Positions 8,993 through 18,185 are shown, numbered from the stretch's first letter. The stretch: DNA of 64,000 nt from Shewanella pneumatophori (GCF_023283895.1 NZ_JAKILB010000013.1:62001-126000); one strand, 5' to 3'. Notes: generated by a model from the sequence alone, not told the origin. Made by a program: numbers and translations.

Positions 8993-10962
8993 GCTGGCTC
9001 CTTAACTGCAAATTGTGCTGTAGTGAGGGGCTTAGTCGCAGCGACTTGTTGGCGGCGTAAGTTATATAGGCCAGACATCGCCGCAATAAAGCCACCTAAC
9101 ATCATCATCAAGCCGCCAATCCAAATCCAGCAGGCTAATGGCTTATGGCTAATACGCACTAAATATTCAGTGTCACTTAACTGCTGACCACTTGATACAT
9201 AAAGGTCACGCACCAAGTTACGCATAATGCCGGCTTTAGAGACTTCCATGGCGTTGGTTTTAAAGGTTTGGCGCTGTGGAGTGATATAACCAATATCGTT
9301 ATTGTCACTGTCAGTCACGCGGATATTAGCTTGGATCGCTGTGTAACTGTGGGACTCAACATCTACCGTTGCTTCATACACAAAGGTATAACCGGCAACA
9401 ACCTTACCTTGACCTGGGCCCATTCTGAGCAATTCTTGGGTTTCAAAGTTAGACACCGCCGTTGCGCCAATAATGCTGATAGCTACGCCGAAGTGGGCGA
9501 TTAACATGGCGGCCTTTTTAGCGATAAAACCAGCGCCTTGGGAGCGTAAGCTAAACACCAAGTAGCCTAAGCTTAAAAATATCCAACTAGCGGATGTTGC
9601 GCCAATCCATACCCAAGGATCAAAGCCGTCTCGGGTTTGTAGCGCTACCAGCACGCCAATTACTGCAGATGCAGCAAATAACGCAGCGAGTGGATATAAA
9701 CGGTTTGATGATTCATGTTGCCATTTCACTAGTGGCGCAGCGCCCATCAACAACACAGCGACAAAAGTCAGTGGTACAAAGATGCTGTTAAAGTAAGGCG
9801 CGCCAACAGAGAGGGTGCCTAAATCTAATAATTCAAACAGTAGTGGGTAGAAGGTACCTAATAGGACTGATATTGCAGCAACCACTAACACAATATTACC
9901 CAGTAGCATCACAGTATCGCGCGACACGAGCGAGAACTCAGACTTCGACTTAATCAAGCCCGCTTTTAGGGCAAACAAGGTGAGTGCGCCGCACACAAAT
10001 ACCCCAAGTAAGAATAGAATCGACATGCCGCGAGTCGGATCTGAGGCAAAAGCATGGACAGATTGCACAATGCCTGAGCGGACTAAAAAGGTGCCCAATA
10101 AACTTAATGAGAAAGCCAATAAACACAGTAGCAAGGTAGTGACCTTAAAGCTGCTGCGCTGCTGACTCAGTACAACACTATGCAACAAGGCTGTTGCCAC
10201 TAACCAAGGGATAAACGACGCGTTTTCAACCGGGTCCCAGAACCACCAACCGCCCCAGCCAAGTTCGTTATAAGCCCACCAAGAGCCAAAAGCATTACCG
10301 CCCGTTAAAAATACCCACGCCATTAATACCCAAGGACGCAAGTAGCTAGCGTGCTGCTGAGTAAACTTGCCACCAATTAATGCGGCAATAGCAGCTGCAA
10401 ACGTCACGGTTAAGCCCACATAACCTAAAAACAACATAGGCGGGTGGAAGATAAGCCCAATGTCTTGCAAGATTGGATTCAGGTCGCGGCCCTCAACAGG
10501 GAAGTTGGGCAGCAGGCGGGCAAACGGGTTAGAAGTAAACAGCATAAACAGGTTAAAGCCTGCGATCACAAATGCCAAAATGGCAATCATGCGGCCGATA
10601 TAAAGCTGATCCTCATAGCGCGATGAGAACACAATCATGCAGCCCCAAATGGCAATTGATACCACCCAAAACAGCATTGAGCCTTCATGGCTCCCCCAAA
10701 CTGCAGCGACCTTATATAAGGTGGCGAGTTGGGTATTGGAGTGGTTGGCTACGTAAGCAACTGAAAAGTCGTCAACAAGAAATGAAATAAGCAAACATAA
10801 AATAGAGGCGCTAATCGTAAATGTCATTAAGGCAGTTAATGTTTTTACATAGCTAAATAAATAGTGATTCTTTGAGTAAGAAGCATAGAGGGGAATAAAA
10901 GAAAGTAACACAGCGGTAACTGTGCTTATTATAAGGAAAATAAGTCCGAGCTCTGGAATCAT
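8989..10962 (-). CDS. CcmF/NrfE-like cytochrome c heme lyase, probably dedicated to SirA
   Basis: Large integral membrane protein that receives heme and joins it to apocytochrome c. The 657-residue protein has many membrane segments and the tryptophan-rich WWD domain at residues 236-253 (GWGGWWFWDPVENASF). Candidate heme-ligand histidines are H92 (WGSHEGS), H173 (FHPPM) and H261. It is the first gene of the leftward operon and diverges from sirA copy 1 across 554 bp. Location and the presence of a C-X15-CH heme in SirA suggest a dedicated lyase like NrfE for the CXXCK site of NrfA. Cluster 2 has no counterpart. Confidence 0.9.
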   Translation of the reverse strand: MIPELGLIFLIISTVTAVLLSFIPLYASYSKNHYLFSYVKTLTALMTFTISASILCLLISFLVDDFSVAYVANHSNTQLATLYKVAAVWGSHEGSMLFWVVSIAIWGCMIVFSSRYEDQLYIGRMIAILAFVIAGFNLFMLFTSNPFARLLPNFPVEGRDLNPILQDIGLIFHPPMLFLGYVGLTVTFAAAIAALIGGKFTQQHASYLRPWVLMAWVFLTGGNAFGSWWAYNELGWGGWWFWDPVENASFIPWLVATALLHSVVLSQQRSSFKVTTLLLCLLAFSLSLLGTFLVRSGIVQSVHAFASDPTRGMSILFLLGVFVCGALTLFALKAGLIKSKSEFSLVSRDTVMLLGNIVLVVAAISVLLGTFYPLLFELLDLGTLSVGAPYFNSIFVPLTFVAVLLMGAAPLVKWQHESSNRLYPLAALFAASAVIGVLVALQTRDGFDPWVWIGATSASWIFLSLGYLVFSLRSQGAGFIAKKAAMLIAHFGVAISIIGATAVSNFETQELLRMGPGQGKVVAGYTFVYEATVDVESHSYTAIQANIRVTDSDNNDIGYITPQRQTFKTNAMEVSKAGIMRNLVRDLYVSSGQQLSDTEYLVRISHKPLACWIWIGGLMMMLGGFIAAMSGLYNLRRQQVAATKPLTTAQFAVKEPA

Positions 10963-11516
10963 CTATTAACTCTCTATTTATTAACTTATCTACGTTTAAA
11001 ATTGATTTTAAATTAGTTATTCATTTATAAATGAATTGTCTGTTATCTAATCCAGCACGTTGTTTCTTTATATATAAGTTTTATGCTGTTCACTAAACGT
11101 TTTAATCTATGTTTTGCTTGATCATGAATTGCTTATCAAGCTGTTTCGCCCAAGGGTAGGTTATATTAGTAATCTATTTTGTGACCTCTCTAGCCTTTAT
11201 CAAACCTAGTCTTGCTGCTGATATTTTTTCACGTCTAAATCGGTTGTTTTTAGGTTCTTTTAGATATCAAAAAACGCCATTACAAGTGAAAAACAAAGTT
11301 GTTAAATCTTCATAAGTTATTGCTTTTAAATTGAATTCAGCGATTTTTTACTATCTGTGTTTTTCTAGGTCTCATTTCTTGCTGTGCTTCATATTTTTCG
11401 CAAAAAAGATGTGGAAAATAGCTGCAACTCAATTGTTCAGTGCATATGTGCAACAAGCGAGTGGCTTAAGAGAATGATGATAAAAATACTATAACTAGAT
11501 ATTTCTAGGAGTGATG
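10963..11516. promoter_or_regulatory. Divergent promoter region of heme-lyase operon and sirA copy 1
   Basis: About 550 bp of AT-rich DNA with no gene. Bases 11409-11440 match 24 of 32 positions of a block at 35063-35094 upstream of sirA copy 2, in the same orientation and at a similar distance (about 75-95 bp) from the start codons. A TCTAA-TCGGTT-like string at about 11225 also recurs near 35006. These are candidate promoter or operator elements for the shared regulator type; no clear CRP or FNR dyad was found. Confidence 0.5.
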
Positions 11517-13553
11517 ATGAAAAGTTGGAAACTTAAAACAGTCGCAAGCGTACTGTTTTGTTTCGGCGCAATAGGTAACGCTAGTGCTGCTGGTGATAAG
11601 TACAATAGTATCCCAGAAATGGGTGCATCTGCTAAGAACGCAATTGCAAACTATCAAGGTACAGAACAAACTAAAGGTGTTAAGTCACTACACGATTATA
11701 TTGTTCAAGAAGATGAGTTATTTGATTTCTTATTTCAAAACCATCCAATGTTCAAATACCAAGAAGAAGGTAACTTAATTGGTGATTACCATATTAGTGA
11801 CCGTGGTGAAGAATATTTAGATACCGGCGGAAGCCAGGCATACAGTAAGCGTGTTGGCCGTCCAAGTGCTGTTCAGTACCGTCTAGGTGCTAAATCAACA
11901 TTGGATTTCCCAAACAACTTCGTAGGTCCAGAGAAGTGTGCTGAATGTCACGCGACTCAATATGAGAAATGGCAACGTTCGCGTCACGCTAACGTAGTTC
12001 GTTTCCCAAGTGAAATTACAGATAAAGAAGTACCAAACGGCGACTTGAACGCGCCACTATACGGTAGTGAAGCATCAATGCTACCTGACGGTGTTCGTGC
12101 AAACGACGTATACGCAATCATCGGTACTCCACGTACTAAGTATGGTTTCTTAGACTCATGGCTAGTTCGTGGTACTTACCACATCCGTGACGGTCTACTA
12201 TCAGAAGGCACCGGTAAAATGGTTGCTGGTGGTAACCAGTTCTCACGTGGTTGGGCTGAATGGTTAACGCCAGAAATGGCTAAGAAAATCAACAAAGCTA
12301 TCCCTGAGTTCCCAGTAACACTAGAAGAGTTTGGTGATACAGGTTCACACAAGTGGGGTATGACTTCATACGGTGCTAAGTACGAAAAAGAGATGCTATT
12401 CCAACCAGGTAGCTCTTACTGTGAAATGTGCCACACCTACAAGTTCGACTTCCAAAACCAGCAAGAGTTCTTTGATGCACTTGGCGACGCTGAGAAGCTA
12501 CAGAAGCACACTATCTCTAAAGGTATTGCTTGTGAAGAATGTCACGGCGCGGGCGGTCACTTAGATGGCGGTACTGGCGGCATGCAGTCTAACTGTGAAC
12601 GTTGTCACCAGCGTTTCTTCTTCGTGGACTCACTAGCTGATACTGAACAAGCTCAAGAGAAAATGGAATACGCATTCGGCGTATACATGAAGTCTGCTTG
12701 TCCATCTTGTGGTACTGAAGGTTCACAAATGTATGCTTCTGCTCACTACGAGAAAGGTATGCGTTGTACAACTTGTCACGATCCGCATGAAGTAACAGAT
12801 GGCGATTTCCTATCTGGTTTCTCTACGCCAAAGCTGAAGAAAGACTGTGTTGACTGTCACGAAGCGCAAGCGCACATCGCTGACAACACAGACACGCATA
12901 GCAACCAAACTTGTCAAAGCTGTCACATGCCAAACATGGGTAGCTGTGAGAACTTCGCTGCGATTCAGTTCCCAGACAACGCAGGTTTTGACGCGGTTCG
13001 TCGTACTCACATGTGGAAGATTGATATCCACCCAGAGCGTAAGACACTTAACCCACCAGAAGGCAAGCCACGTGATTCAAGCGTGAAAGGCTGGACTGTT
13101 GCTAAGAACGAAGAAGATCACAACTACCTAGACCTTATGTGGACTTGTGCTCGTACAGCGATTTCTGACAAAGACGTAGTGGATAACAAGGGTTGTCACA
13201 GCCCATTCCAGTCTGAGCTAGAAACTGGCCTACATTACGACGACCAGATGGAAATCTACGGTGAAGTAATGAAGATGCAAAAGCCTGTTAAAGAGGTGTT
13301 TGCACAAGTTGAACAAGCTCTTGAGCGCATCGATATGCTACTTGAAGTGACTAAGCTGTCTACTGCAGACAAGACTGAAGTCCTAATGCTAGCTGAGAAA
13401 GCACAAGAAACGATTGAGCTAATCAAAGAAGACGGCTCATGGGGTGTTCATGGCTTCCGTTACAGCCAGAAGCGTCTAGACGCTGCACTGACTTATGTTA
13501 CCCAAGCTCAAAATATTCTTGATGGTGTTGGTTACAGCGCTGCAAAAATGTAA
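11517..13553 (+). CDS. sirA: Octaheme c-type sulfite reductase SirA, copy 1
   Basis: Periplasmic terminal reductase taking sulfite to sulfide with six electrons. The ATG at 11517 is best placed relative to TAGGAG (GTG 11511 and ATG 11514 are too close). A signal peptide ends near NASA. Counting from 11511, seven CXXCH hemes begin at Cys 143, 304, 341, 362, 419, 446 and 468, and the eighth is the atypical C546-X15-C562-H563 that marks the SirA/MccA family. Non-heme cysteines 397, 400 (CPSC) and 479 (GSCENF) are candidates for the Cu(I) site known in MccA. First gene of a ten-gene operon; copy 2 is at 35188. Confidence 0.95.
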   Translation: MKSWKLKTVASVLFCFGAIGNASAAGDKYNSIPEMGASAKNAIANYQGTEQTKGVKSLHDYIVQEDELFDFLFQNHPMFKYQEEGNLIGDYHISDRGEEYLDTGGSQAYSKRVGRPSAVQYRLGAKSTLDFPNNFVGPEKCAECHATQYEKWQRSRHANVVRFPSEITDKEVPNGDLNAPLYGSEASMLPDGVRANDVYAIIGTPRTKYGFLDSWLVRGTYHIRDGLLSEGTGKMVAGGNQFSRGWAEWLTPEMAKKINKAIPEFPVTLEEFGDTGSHKWGMTSYGAKYEKEMLFQPGSSYCEMCHTYKFDFQNQQEFFDALGDAEKLQKHTISKGIACEECHGAGGHLDGGTGGMQSNCERCHQRFFFVDSLADTEQAQEKMEYAFGVYMKSACPSCGTEGSQMYASAHYEKGMRCTTCHDPHEVTDGDFLSGFSTPKLKKDCVDCHEAQAHIADNTDTHSNQTCQSCHMPNMGSCENFAAIQFPDNAGFDAVRRTHMWKIDIHPERKTLNPPEGKPRDSSVKGWTVAKNEEDHNYLDLMWTCARTAISDKDVVDNKGCHSPFQSELETGLHYDDQMEIYGEVMKMQKPVKEVFAQVEQALERIDMLLEVTKLSTADKTEVLMLAEKAQETIELIKEDGSWGVHGFRYSQKRLDAALTYVTQAQNILDGVGYSAAKM

Positions 13554-13567
13554 TTGAGTTGATATCG

Positions 13568-13597
13568 ACCTCAACTTAGGTACGCCTAAGTTGAGGT
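13568..13597 (+). other. Perfect intercistronic hairpin between sirA1 and the rhodanese gene
   Basis: ACCTCAACTTAGG and CCTAAGTTGAGGT form a perfect 13-bp stem closed by a TACG (UNCG-type) tetraloop. There is no T-run after it, so it is not a simple terminator; it may stabilise the sirA transcript end or limit read-through. Copy 2 has an unrelated hairpin at the same junction. Confidence 0.75.
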
Positions 13598-13613
13598 AAC
13601 TAAGAGAGAAATT

Positions 13614-14042
13614 ATGAATAGAGTACTGGGAAGTGTCGTTTTCACCGTCTTGTTGTCAATGCTATCAACCAGCAGTCATGCCGGTGGTGGTCAAGAGATG
13701 GGCCCGGCTACATATTATGCTGAAACGTTAAAAACGATCACCATGATGGAAGCACAAACCTTAGTGGGCAAAGAGGGAGTTTACTTCTTTGATGTCAACA
13801 CCTTGGAATTATGGGCTGAAGGATTCATTCCAGGCGCTGTTTATTTCAACGTAAAAAATTGGAAAGACTTACTGCCGAAAAACAAAGATGCGGTGATGGT
13901 GTTTTATTGCGCTAACCGTCTTTGTAATGCCAGTGAAATTGCTGCTCGACACGTGATGAAGTTGGGTTACACCAACGTTCTACAAATGCCTGATGGGATC
14001 TACGGATGGCGTTTAGCGAATCGAGTAACAGAAAAGCCATAA
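13614..14042 (+). CDS. Periplasmic rhodanese-like protein, sir cluster 1
   Basis: Single-domain sulfurtransferase fold with a signal peptide (VLGSVVFTVLLSMLSTSSHA). The 142-residue product keeps the rhodanese landmarks: FFDVNTLELWAEGFIPGA near the middle and an active-site loop YCANRLCNASE in which the first Cys is the likely sulfur carrier; a second Cys sits in the same loop. It is the second gene of the sir operon and has a 142-residue twin at 37291. A role in handling sulfur species or a copper or heme precursor in the periplasm is inferred from position only. Confidence 0.85.
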   Translation: MNRVLGSVVFTVLLSMLSTSSHAGGGQEMGPATYYAETLKTITMMEAQTLVGKEGVYFFDVNTLELWAEGFIPGAVYFNVKNWKDLLPKNKDAVMVFYCANRLCNASEIAARHVMKLGYTNVLQMPDGIYGWRLANRVTEKP

Positions 14043-14079
14043 CGGATTATGTAAATTTATTTTTAGTGAGATTGATAGT

Positions 14080-14883
14080 ATGAAAAAGCTTAAAAAAAGT
14101 GTCTTGGCCGTTGTGTCTTGTCTAACCATGTCAGTGTCTATGTTTAGCTTCGCAAGTGGCGACTTTACTACTGATGTTGAAAAGGAATCGTACAGTATTG
14201 GTGCGTCATTTGGTCATCATATCTCTAGTCAGGTATATAACCAGTCTCAGCTAGGTGCTGAAGTAGACATGGGTCAAGTTGTTAACGGCTTACTAGACGC
14301 GTTAAAAGACGAAACCAAAATGTCTAAAGAAGACATCTTAACCTACCTTAATCAACGCGCTGAAACATTAAACGCTGCTAAGCAAGCTAAGTTAGATGCA
14401 CTAACTGCAAAGAACATTGCAGCGGGTGAAGCTTTCATGGCTGAAAACGCTAAGAACAGCGATGTGAAGCAAACTGAATCAGGTCTGCAATATGAAGTGA
14501 TCACCATGGGTGACGGCGAAATGCCAGAAGGCAATGACGTGGTAACCGTGCACTACAAAGGCACCCTGATTGATGGTACTGAGTTTGATAGCACTTATGA
14601 CCGCGACGAACCTAACCGTTTCTCTTTAGTTACCGTTATTGAAGGCTGGCAAGAAGCACTTGCTCTTATGCCTCAAGGGTCAAAATTCAAGTTAACTATT
14701 CCACCTGCACTTGCTTATGGCGACCGTGTTGTTGGCATGATCCAACCTCACTCGACATTGGTATTCGAGGTTGAGCTTGTCAAAGTTGAGCAGCCTGGTG
14801 AAGGTTCTCACGGCATGGGCCTAAGTGGTATGGGCATGGGTGGAATGATGGGCGGCATGATGGGCGCCAATCCACACAATTAA
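14080..14883 (+). CDS. Periplasmic FKBP-type peptidyl-prolyl isomerase with Met/Gly-rich tail, sir cluster 1
   Basis: Folding helper, presumably for SirA (MccB is the comparable protein of the Wolinella mcc operon). The 267-residue protein has a signal peptide, an N-terminal FkpA/Mip-like dimerisation domain (KESYSIGASFGHHISSQV onward, residues 30-125) and an FKBP domain (about 130-235) with VHYKGTLIDGTEFDS and the Gly-Trp region VIEGWQEAL. It ends with a tail of about 25 residues made mostly of Gly and Met with two His, a composition common in copper-handling proteins. The tail is also in copy 2. Confidence 0.9.
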   Translation: MKKLKKSVLAVVSCLTMSVSMFSFASGDFTTDVEKESYSIGASFGHHISSQVYNQSQLGAEVDMGQVVNGLLDALKDETKMSKEDILTYLNQRAETLNAAKQAKLDALTAKNIAAGEAFMAENAKNSDVKQTESGLQYEVITMGDGEMPEGNDVVTVHYKGTLIDGTEFDSTYDRDEPNRFSLVTVIEGWQEALALMPQGSKFKLTIPPALAYGDRVVGMIQPHSTLVFEVELVKVEQPGEGSHGMGLSGMGMGGMMGGMMGANPHN

Positions 14884-14914
14884 ATTTGATATTAATTATT
14901 GATATAGAGCCAAA

Positions 14915-15652
14915 ATGAATACGTTACTTATTTGTATCTCACTTATCTTATTTTGTTCGCTGGCATTTCTTTTTTGTCATCATTATCGATACGACAATGA
15001 AGTTGCTAGTCTCGAAAAAGAAGTGGGGCACTTTTTTGGCTCTAATATAAGTATCGATAGCAATGATACTAAGCAAAACAATAATTATTATTTTGGGTCA
15101 ATTGGCTTATTTATTCTCAGTGTTTCGGCATTACTTTATTTAACAATTGGCAGTTATGAAAAGTTGGATTCAGCGCAAGTTGATTACAACATTGATTACC
15201 TGTTAGTTGCCGATATCAATAAAGGCCAGAAGCTTGCTGAAGATAATCCCGGTGATCCAGTCGTGCTATTAGGGCTAGCCCAGTCGTATATCGACGGCGG
15301 CTTATACAATGATGCACTTGTAACGTTAGAGCAGTTATTGGCAATCGATGCTCAAAATACAGAAGCTTTAGGGCTTAAAGCAACGTCTATGTACTACCGC
15401 GATGATCGGGTAATGAACATGGACACTTCTTTAGTGATCGCGAGGGCGCTAACTCTACATCATGAAGAATTAAATACCCGTTTATTACTGGCTAACGATG
15501 CTTACCTAAATGGTGATTATCAAAAAGCGATTAATAACTGGGAAATTGTTTTAACCAATAAAAAGCAAATATTTAATCGAGACGCCATTAATTATGCAAT
15601 TAACAAGTCCAAGGGCTTATTAATGCAAGTTAAACCAGCAATGGCTCATTAA
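14915..15652 (+). CDS. TPR protein, CcmI/NrfG-like heme lyase component, sir cluster 1
   Basis: Probable apocytochrome-binding chaperone of the heme lyase. The 245-residue protein has two membrane helices (residues 2-22 and about 66-85) as in CcmI, followed by a periplasmic tetratricopeptide domain (VVLLGLAQSYIDGGLYNDAL, then TEALGLKATSMYYRDDR and LNGDYQKAINNW). No catalytic motif is expected. It works in principle with the CcmF- and CcmH-like proteins encoded leftward at 8534-10962. The counterpart in cluster 2 is at 38633. Confidence 0.8.
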   Translation: MNTLLICISLILFCSLAFLFCHHYRYDNEVASLEKEVGHFFGSNISIDSNDTKQNNNYYFGSIGLFILSVSALLYLTIGSYEKLDSAQVDYNIDYLLVADINKGQKLAEDNPGDPVVLLGLAQSYIDGGLYNDALVTLEQLLAIDAQNTEALGLKATSMYYRDDRVMNMDTSLVIARALTLHHEELNTRLLLANDAYLNGDYQKAINNWEIVLTNKKQIFNRDAINYAINKSKGLLMQVKPAMAH

Positions 15653-15698
15653 TCCTAAATTCAGCGCAATAAAAAATATTAAATTAAAAAAATAACGT

Positions 15699-15715
15699 GT
15701 CGGTTTTAAACCGAC
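15699..15715 (+). other. Palindrome immediately upstream of the sirC1 ribosome-binding site
   Basis: GTCGGTTT and AAACCGAC are perfect 8-bp arms around one base, ending 4 bp before GGAGG. A different palindrome occupies the same place before sirC2 (39378-39393). Possible translational control or transcript processing site. Confidence 0.55.
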
Positions 15716-15729
15716 AATCGGAGGATGCT

Positions 15730-16437
15730 GTGAGTGAAAATCTAGAGAGACGGAGGTTCCTTAAAGGTCTAGGAGCCAGCTCTTTGATATTGGCACCACT
15801 AGGGTGCAGCTCGGTCAAAGAAAAGGAAAATGCCTACACACCGCATTACGTAATGGTTTTCGACCAAAACAAATGTGTTGGTTGTGGTGAGTGTAAGGAA
15901 GCCTGTAATAAGGCTAACCACTTACCAGAAGGCAAGTCTCGACTGTTAATGGAACAGCAATCAGGTGCCGTTGAAGGTCAACCTTGTCCACACTGCGGCA
16001 AAACTACAGGCTGTGGTTGTGAGCGTAAGTTTGTTCGTGTTTCTTGTCAGCAATGTAAAAACGCACCTTGTGTAACAGTATGTCCTACGGGCGCGGCTCA
16101 TCGCGATCCTAAGACGGGTATTGTGACTATGGACGCGGCGAAATGTGCTGGTTGTAAGTACTGTATTGGTGCTTGTCCATACGATGCACGTTTCATCAAC
16201 AAAGAAACCGATGTAGCCGATAACTGTGACTTCTGCTTAAACAGCAAGCTTGCCATTGGCGAGTTACCTGCTTGTGTGCAGCAGTGCCGTTACGACGCAT
16301 TGATTTTCGGTGATGCTAACGATCCAACTTCTTATGTCAGCAAGTTATTAGCTGTTAAGGATTCGGTAAGAATTAAGCCAGGTTTCGGTACTGAACCTAG
16401 CTTGCGTTACATACCTATTGTTAAGCTGGGAGTGTAA
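15730..16437 (+). CDS. sirC: SirC, NrfC-like iron-sulfur electron transfer protein, copy 1
   Basis: Periplasmic ferredoxin-like subunit passing electrons from SirD to SirA. Start is GTG 15730 behind GGAGG, as in copy 2. The 235-residue protein begins with a Tat signal (RRRFLK at 7-12) ending in a lipobox-like PLGC26. Sixteen cysteines fit four [4Fe-4S] clusters: 49/52/55/59, 106/109/114/118, 139/142/145/149 and 166/169/182/186. Four more, C86, C89, C95 and C97 (CPHCGKTTGCGC), form an insert not expected in NrfC and could bind zinc or a further cluster. sirD follows after 2 bp. Confidence 0.92.
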   Translation: MSENLERRRFLKGLGASSLILAPLGCSSVKEKENAYTPHYVMVFDQNKCVGCGECKEACNKANHLPEGKSRLLMEQQSGAVEGQPCPHCGKTTGCGCERKFVRVSCQQCKNAPCVTVCPTGAAHRDPKTGIVTMDAAKCAGCKYCIGACPYDARFINKETDVADNCDFCLNSKLAIGELPACVQQCRYDALIFGDANDPTSYVSKLLAVKDSVRIKPGFGTEPSLRYIPIVKLGV

Positions 16438-16439
16438 TC

Positions 16440-17387
16440 ATGGACGGTAATATTGAATTTACAATGGGCCTTTCACAAGGCATCGCGTGGCCTTGGCCAA
16501 TCGCGGTTTACCTGTTCTTTGCTGGTATTTCTGGTGGTGCATTAGCTGTTGCCCTGTTCATTCGTTTCTACAAAAAACAAACTGAAAACACACCGTTTTT
16601 AAAGGCGGCGTCTTTAGTGTCGTTGGTAACGATTGCACTGGGTATGATCTGTCTGGTTTTAGACTTAACTAATCCGCTGTTCTTCTGGCGTATTTTGGTG
16701 TTCTACAACCTAAACTCAGTGATGTCAGTGGGTGTTATTGCGCTATCTGCATACATTCCATTAGTTGCGCTAGTAACCTTGTTCGCAATGGAAGAAGAGA
16801 TCAAAGCTTACAAGCCTTTGAACTTCTTACTACCAATTATCGACAAGTTACGTGGTCTACGCTCACCATCTGAAAAGCTAGTACTTGTACTTGCTATGTC
16901 AGTGTGTGCTTACACCGGCTTCTTGATCTCTGCGTTAATTCGTTTCCCAATTATCAATACTTCTGTATTACCTGCGCTATTCGTTGCGTCAGGTCTTTCA
17001 GCGGGTGCTGCATCTGCAAAAATGATCGCAGTATCAGTATTTAAAGAAGACCTACACAGCAAAGATATGCATACATTACACGGCCTAGAATGGCCAGTAA
17101 TGGCTGCTGAAGCGCTGTTCCTATTCATGATTATCATGTCTTTGGCAACAGGTAATGCTGGTGCACAAGCTGCGTTCGCTGGTTTCCATACTGGCGTGTG
17201 GGCTAACGTGTTCTGGATTGGTGTTGTTGGTATTGGTTTTGTTGGTCCATTGCTACTTAACTTTGCCACAGGTAAAGCCTTTAGCCATTCAGCTAAAGCC
17301 TTCTACATGTCTGGTATGTGTGCAGTGGTTGGCATGATGTGTCTGCGTTTGTTCATCATTTACGCGGGTCAATTGAATGCCATCTAG
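16440..17387 (+). CDS. sirD: SirD, NrfD/PsrC-like menaquinol-oxidising membrane subunit, copy 1
   Basis: Integral membrane quinol dehydrogenase subunit that oxidises menaquinol and hands electrons to SirC. The 315-residue protein has about eight membrane helices and the NrfD-family opening WPWPIAVYLFFAGISGGA, with a later LDLTNPLFFWRIL segment typical of the quinol site region. It begins 2 bp after the sirC stop, so the pair is translated together. Shewanella sulfite respiration is reported to need menaquinone but not CymA, which fits a dedicated SirCD module. Copy 2 is at 40122. Confidence 0.93.
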   Translation: MDGNIEFTMGLSQGIAWPWPIAVYLFFAGISGGALAVALFIRFYKKQTENTPFLKAASLVSLVTIALGMICLVLDLTNPLFFWRILVFYNLNSVMSVGVIALSAYIPLVALVTLFAMEEEIKAYKPLNFLLPIIDKLRGLRSPSEKLVLVLAMSVCAYTGFLISALIRFPIINTSVLPALFVASGLSAGAASAKMIAVSVFKEDLHSKDMHTLHGLEWPVMAAEALFLFMIIMSLATGNAGAQAAFAGFHTGVWANVFWIGVVGIGFVGPLLLNFATGKAFSHSAKAFYMSGMCAVVGMMCLRLFIIYAGQLNAI

Positions 17388-17696
17388 TCGATATTAGTCG
17401 TTTAAACTCACGCTTCCCCGAGCAAGTAATAACGACTAAGAAGACTGAAATAAGTGGCGAACCTGCGGTGGCGTCTCGATAGGAAGAGAGACGCTGCCAA
17501 AGGTTCAACACTAGTAATGTTAATTAAGATCTCAAGCGTAATGGCTGCTAAGTTATTGAAGGCTTTCCCTATGAGCATTCAGTGACATGCAGTAATGCTG
17601 AGTGATTAATTAACTACGAGTAAGCTAGCCCTTAAGGATGCCGCCCTGCAAGGCTATTTAAGGGCTAGCTGAAAGTACTATAGAGACTGAATTACT
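17388..17696 (+). other. Structured sirD1-nosL1 spacer with three hairpins
   Basis: Three nested-looking stems occupy this 309-bp gap: 17394-17439 (9-bp TTAGTCGTT/AACGACTAA), 17459-17507 (6 bp, a 2x2 internal loop, then 11 bp including two G-T pairs) and 17623-17670 (13-bp AGCTAGCCCTTAA/TTAAGGGCTAGCT). The last displays CCGCCCTGCAAGGC at its tip (17641-17654). The same string, with one extra T, caps a different stem in the sirD2-nosL2 gap (41117-41131). None is followed by a T-run. Possible cis-acting RNA. Confidence 0.6.
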
Positions 17697-18185
17697 ATGA
17701 AAAAGTTAATCGCTTTACTGCTTCTTATCCCATTTTTAACTGCCTGTGGCGAAAGCAACGCTGAAAAAGCCCAAGTTACAGCGCAAGCGATCCATGAGCA
17801 TGACCGTTGCCATCTTTGCGGCATGATGATCACTAAGTATCCAGGCCCGAAAGGCCAAGTTCATCTTAAAGGCCAAACGGTAGTACCTAAGTTCTGCTCT
17901 ACGCGCGATATGTTTAACTTTGCACTGCAACCAGAAAACAAGCGCCAAATTGAAGCCCTGTTCGTTCATGACGCGGGTGCAACTGATTGGGAAAAGCCAA
18001 CAGACGATGCATTTGTTGATGCTAAAACAGCTTGGTATGTCTACGGCACCAGTAAAAAGGCGGTAATGGGACCAGCTGTTGCTAGCTTTAAAACTCAAGA
18101 GGCAGCAAAGCAGTTTGCCCAAGATTTTGGCGGCGCAGTACTTACCTATGAGCAGATTGATATTAGTTTGTTAGCCGGCGAATAA
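17697..18185 (+). CDS. NosL-like copper-binding lipoprotein, sir cluster 1
   Basis: Outer-membrane or periplasm-facing copper chaperone, inferred to load the copper of SirA. The 162-residue protein has a lipoprotein signal (LLLIPFLTAC, Cys17). The metal-binding motif HDRCHLCGMMI is intact (Cys, Cys and two Met), followed by PKFCSTRDMFNF and a NosL-type core. In denitrifiers NosL serves nitrous oxide reductase; no nosZ occurs here and MccL of the mcc operon is the better parallel. A twin is at 41244. Confidence 0.88.
   Translation: MKKLIALLLLIPFLTACGESNAEKAQVTAQAIHEHDRCHLCGMMITKYPGPKGQVHLKGQTVVPKFCSTRDMFNFALQPENKRQIEALFVHDAGATDWEKPTDDAFVDAKTAWYVYGTSKKAVMGPAVASFKTQEAAKQFAQDFGGAVLTYEQIDISLLAGE

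Noticed and set aside
10963..11516. FNR or CRP site upstream of sirA1
   Set aside because: Only half-sites were found (for example TTTGTGACC and TTGAT/ATCAA with wrong spacing).
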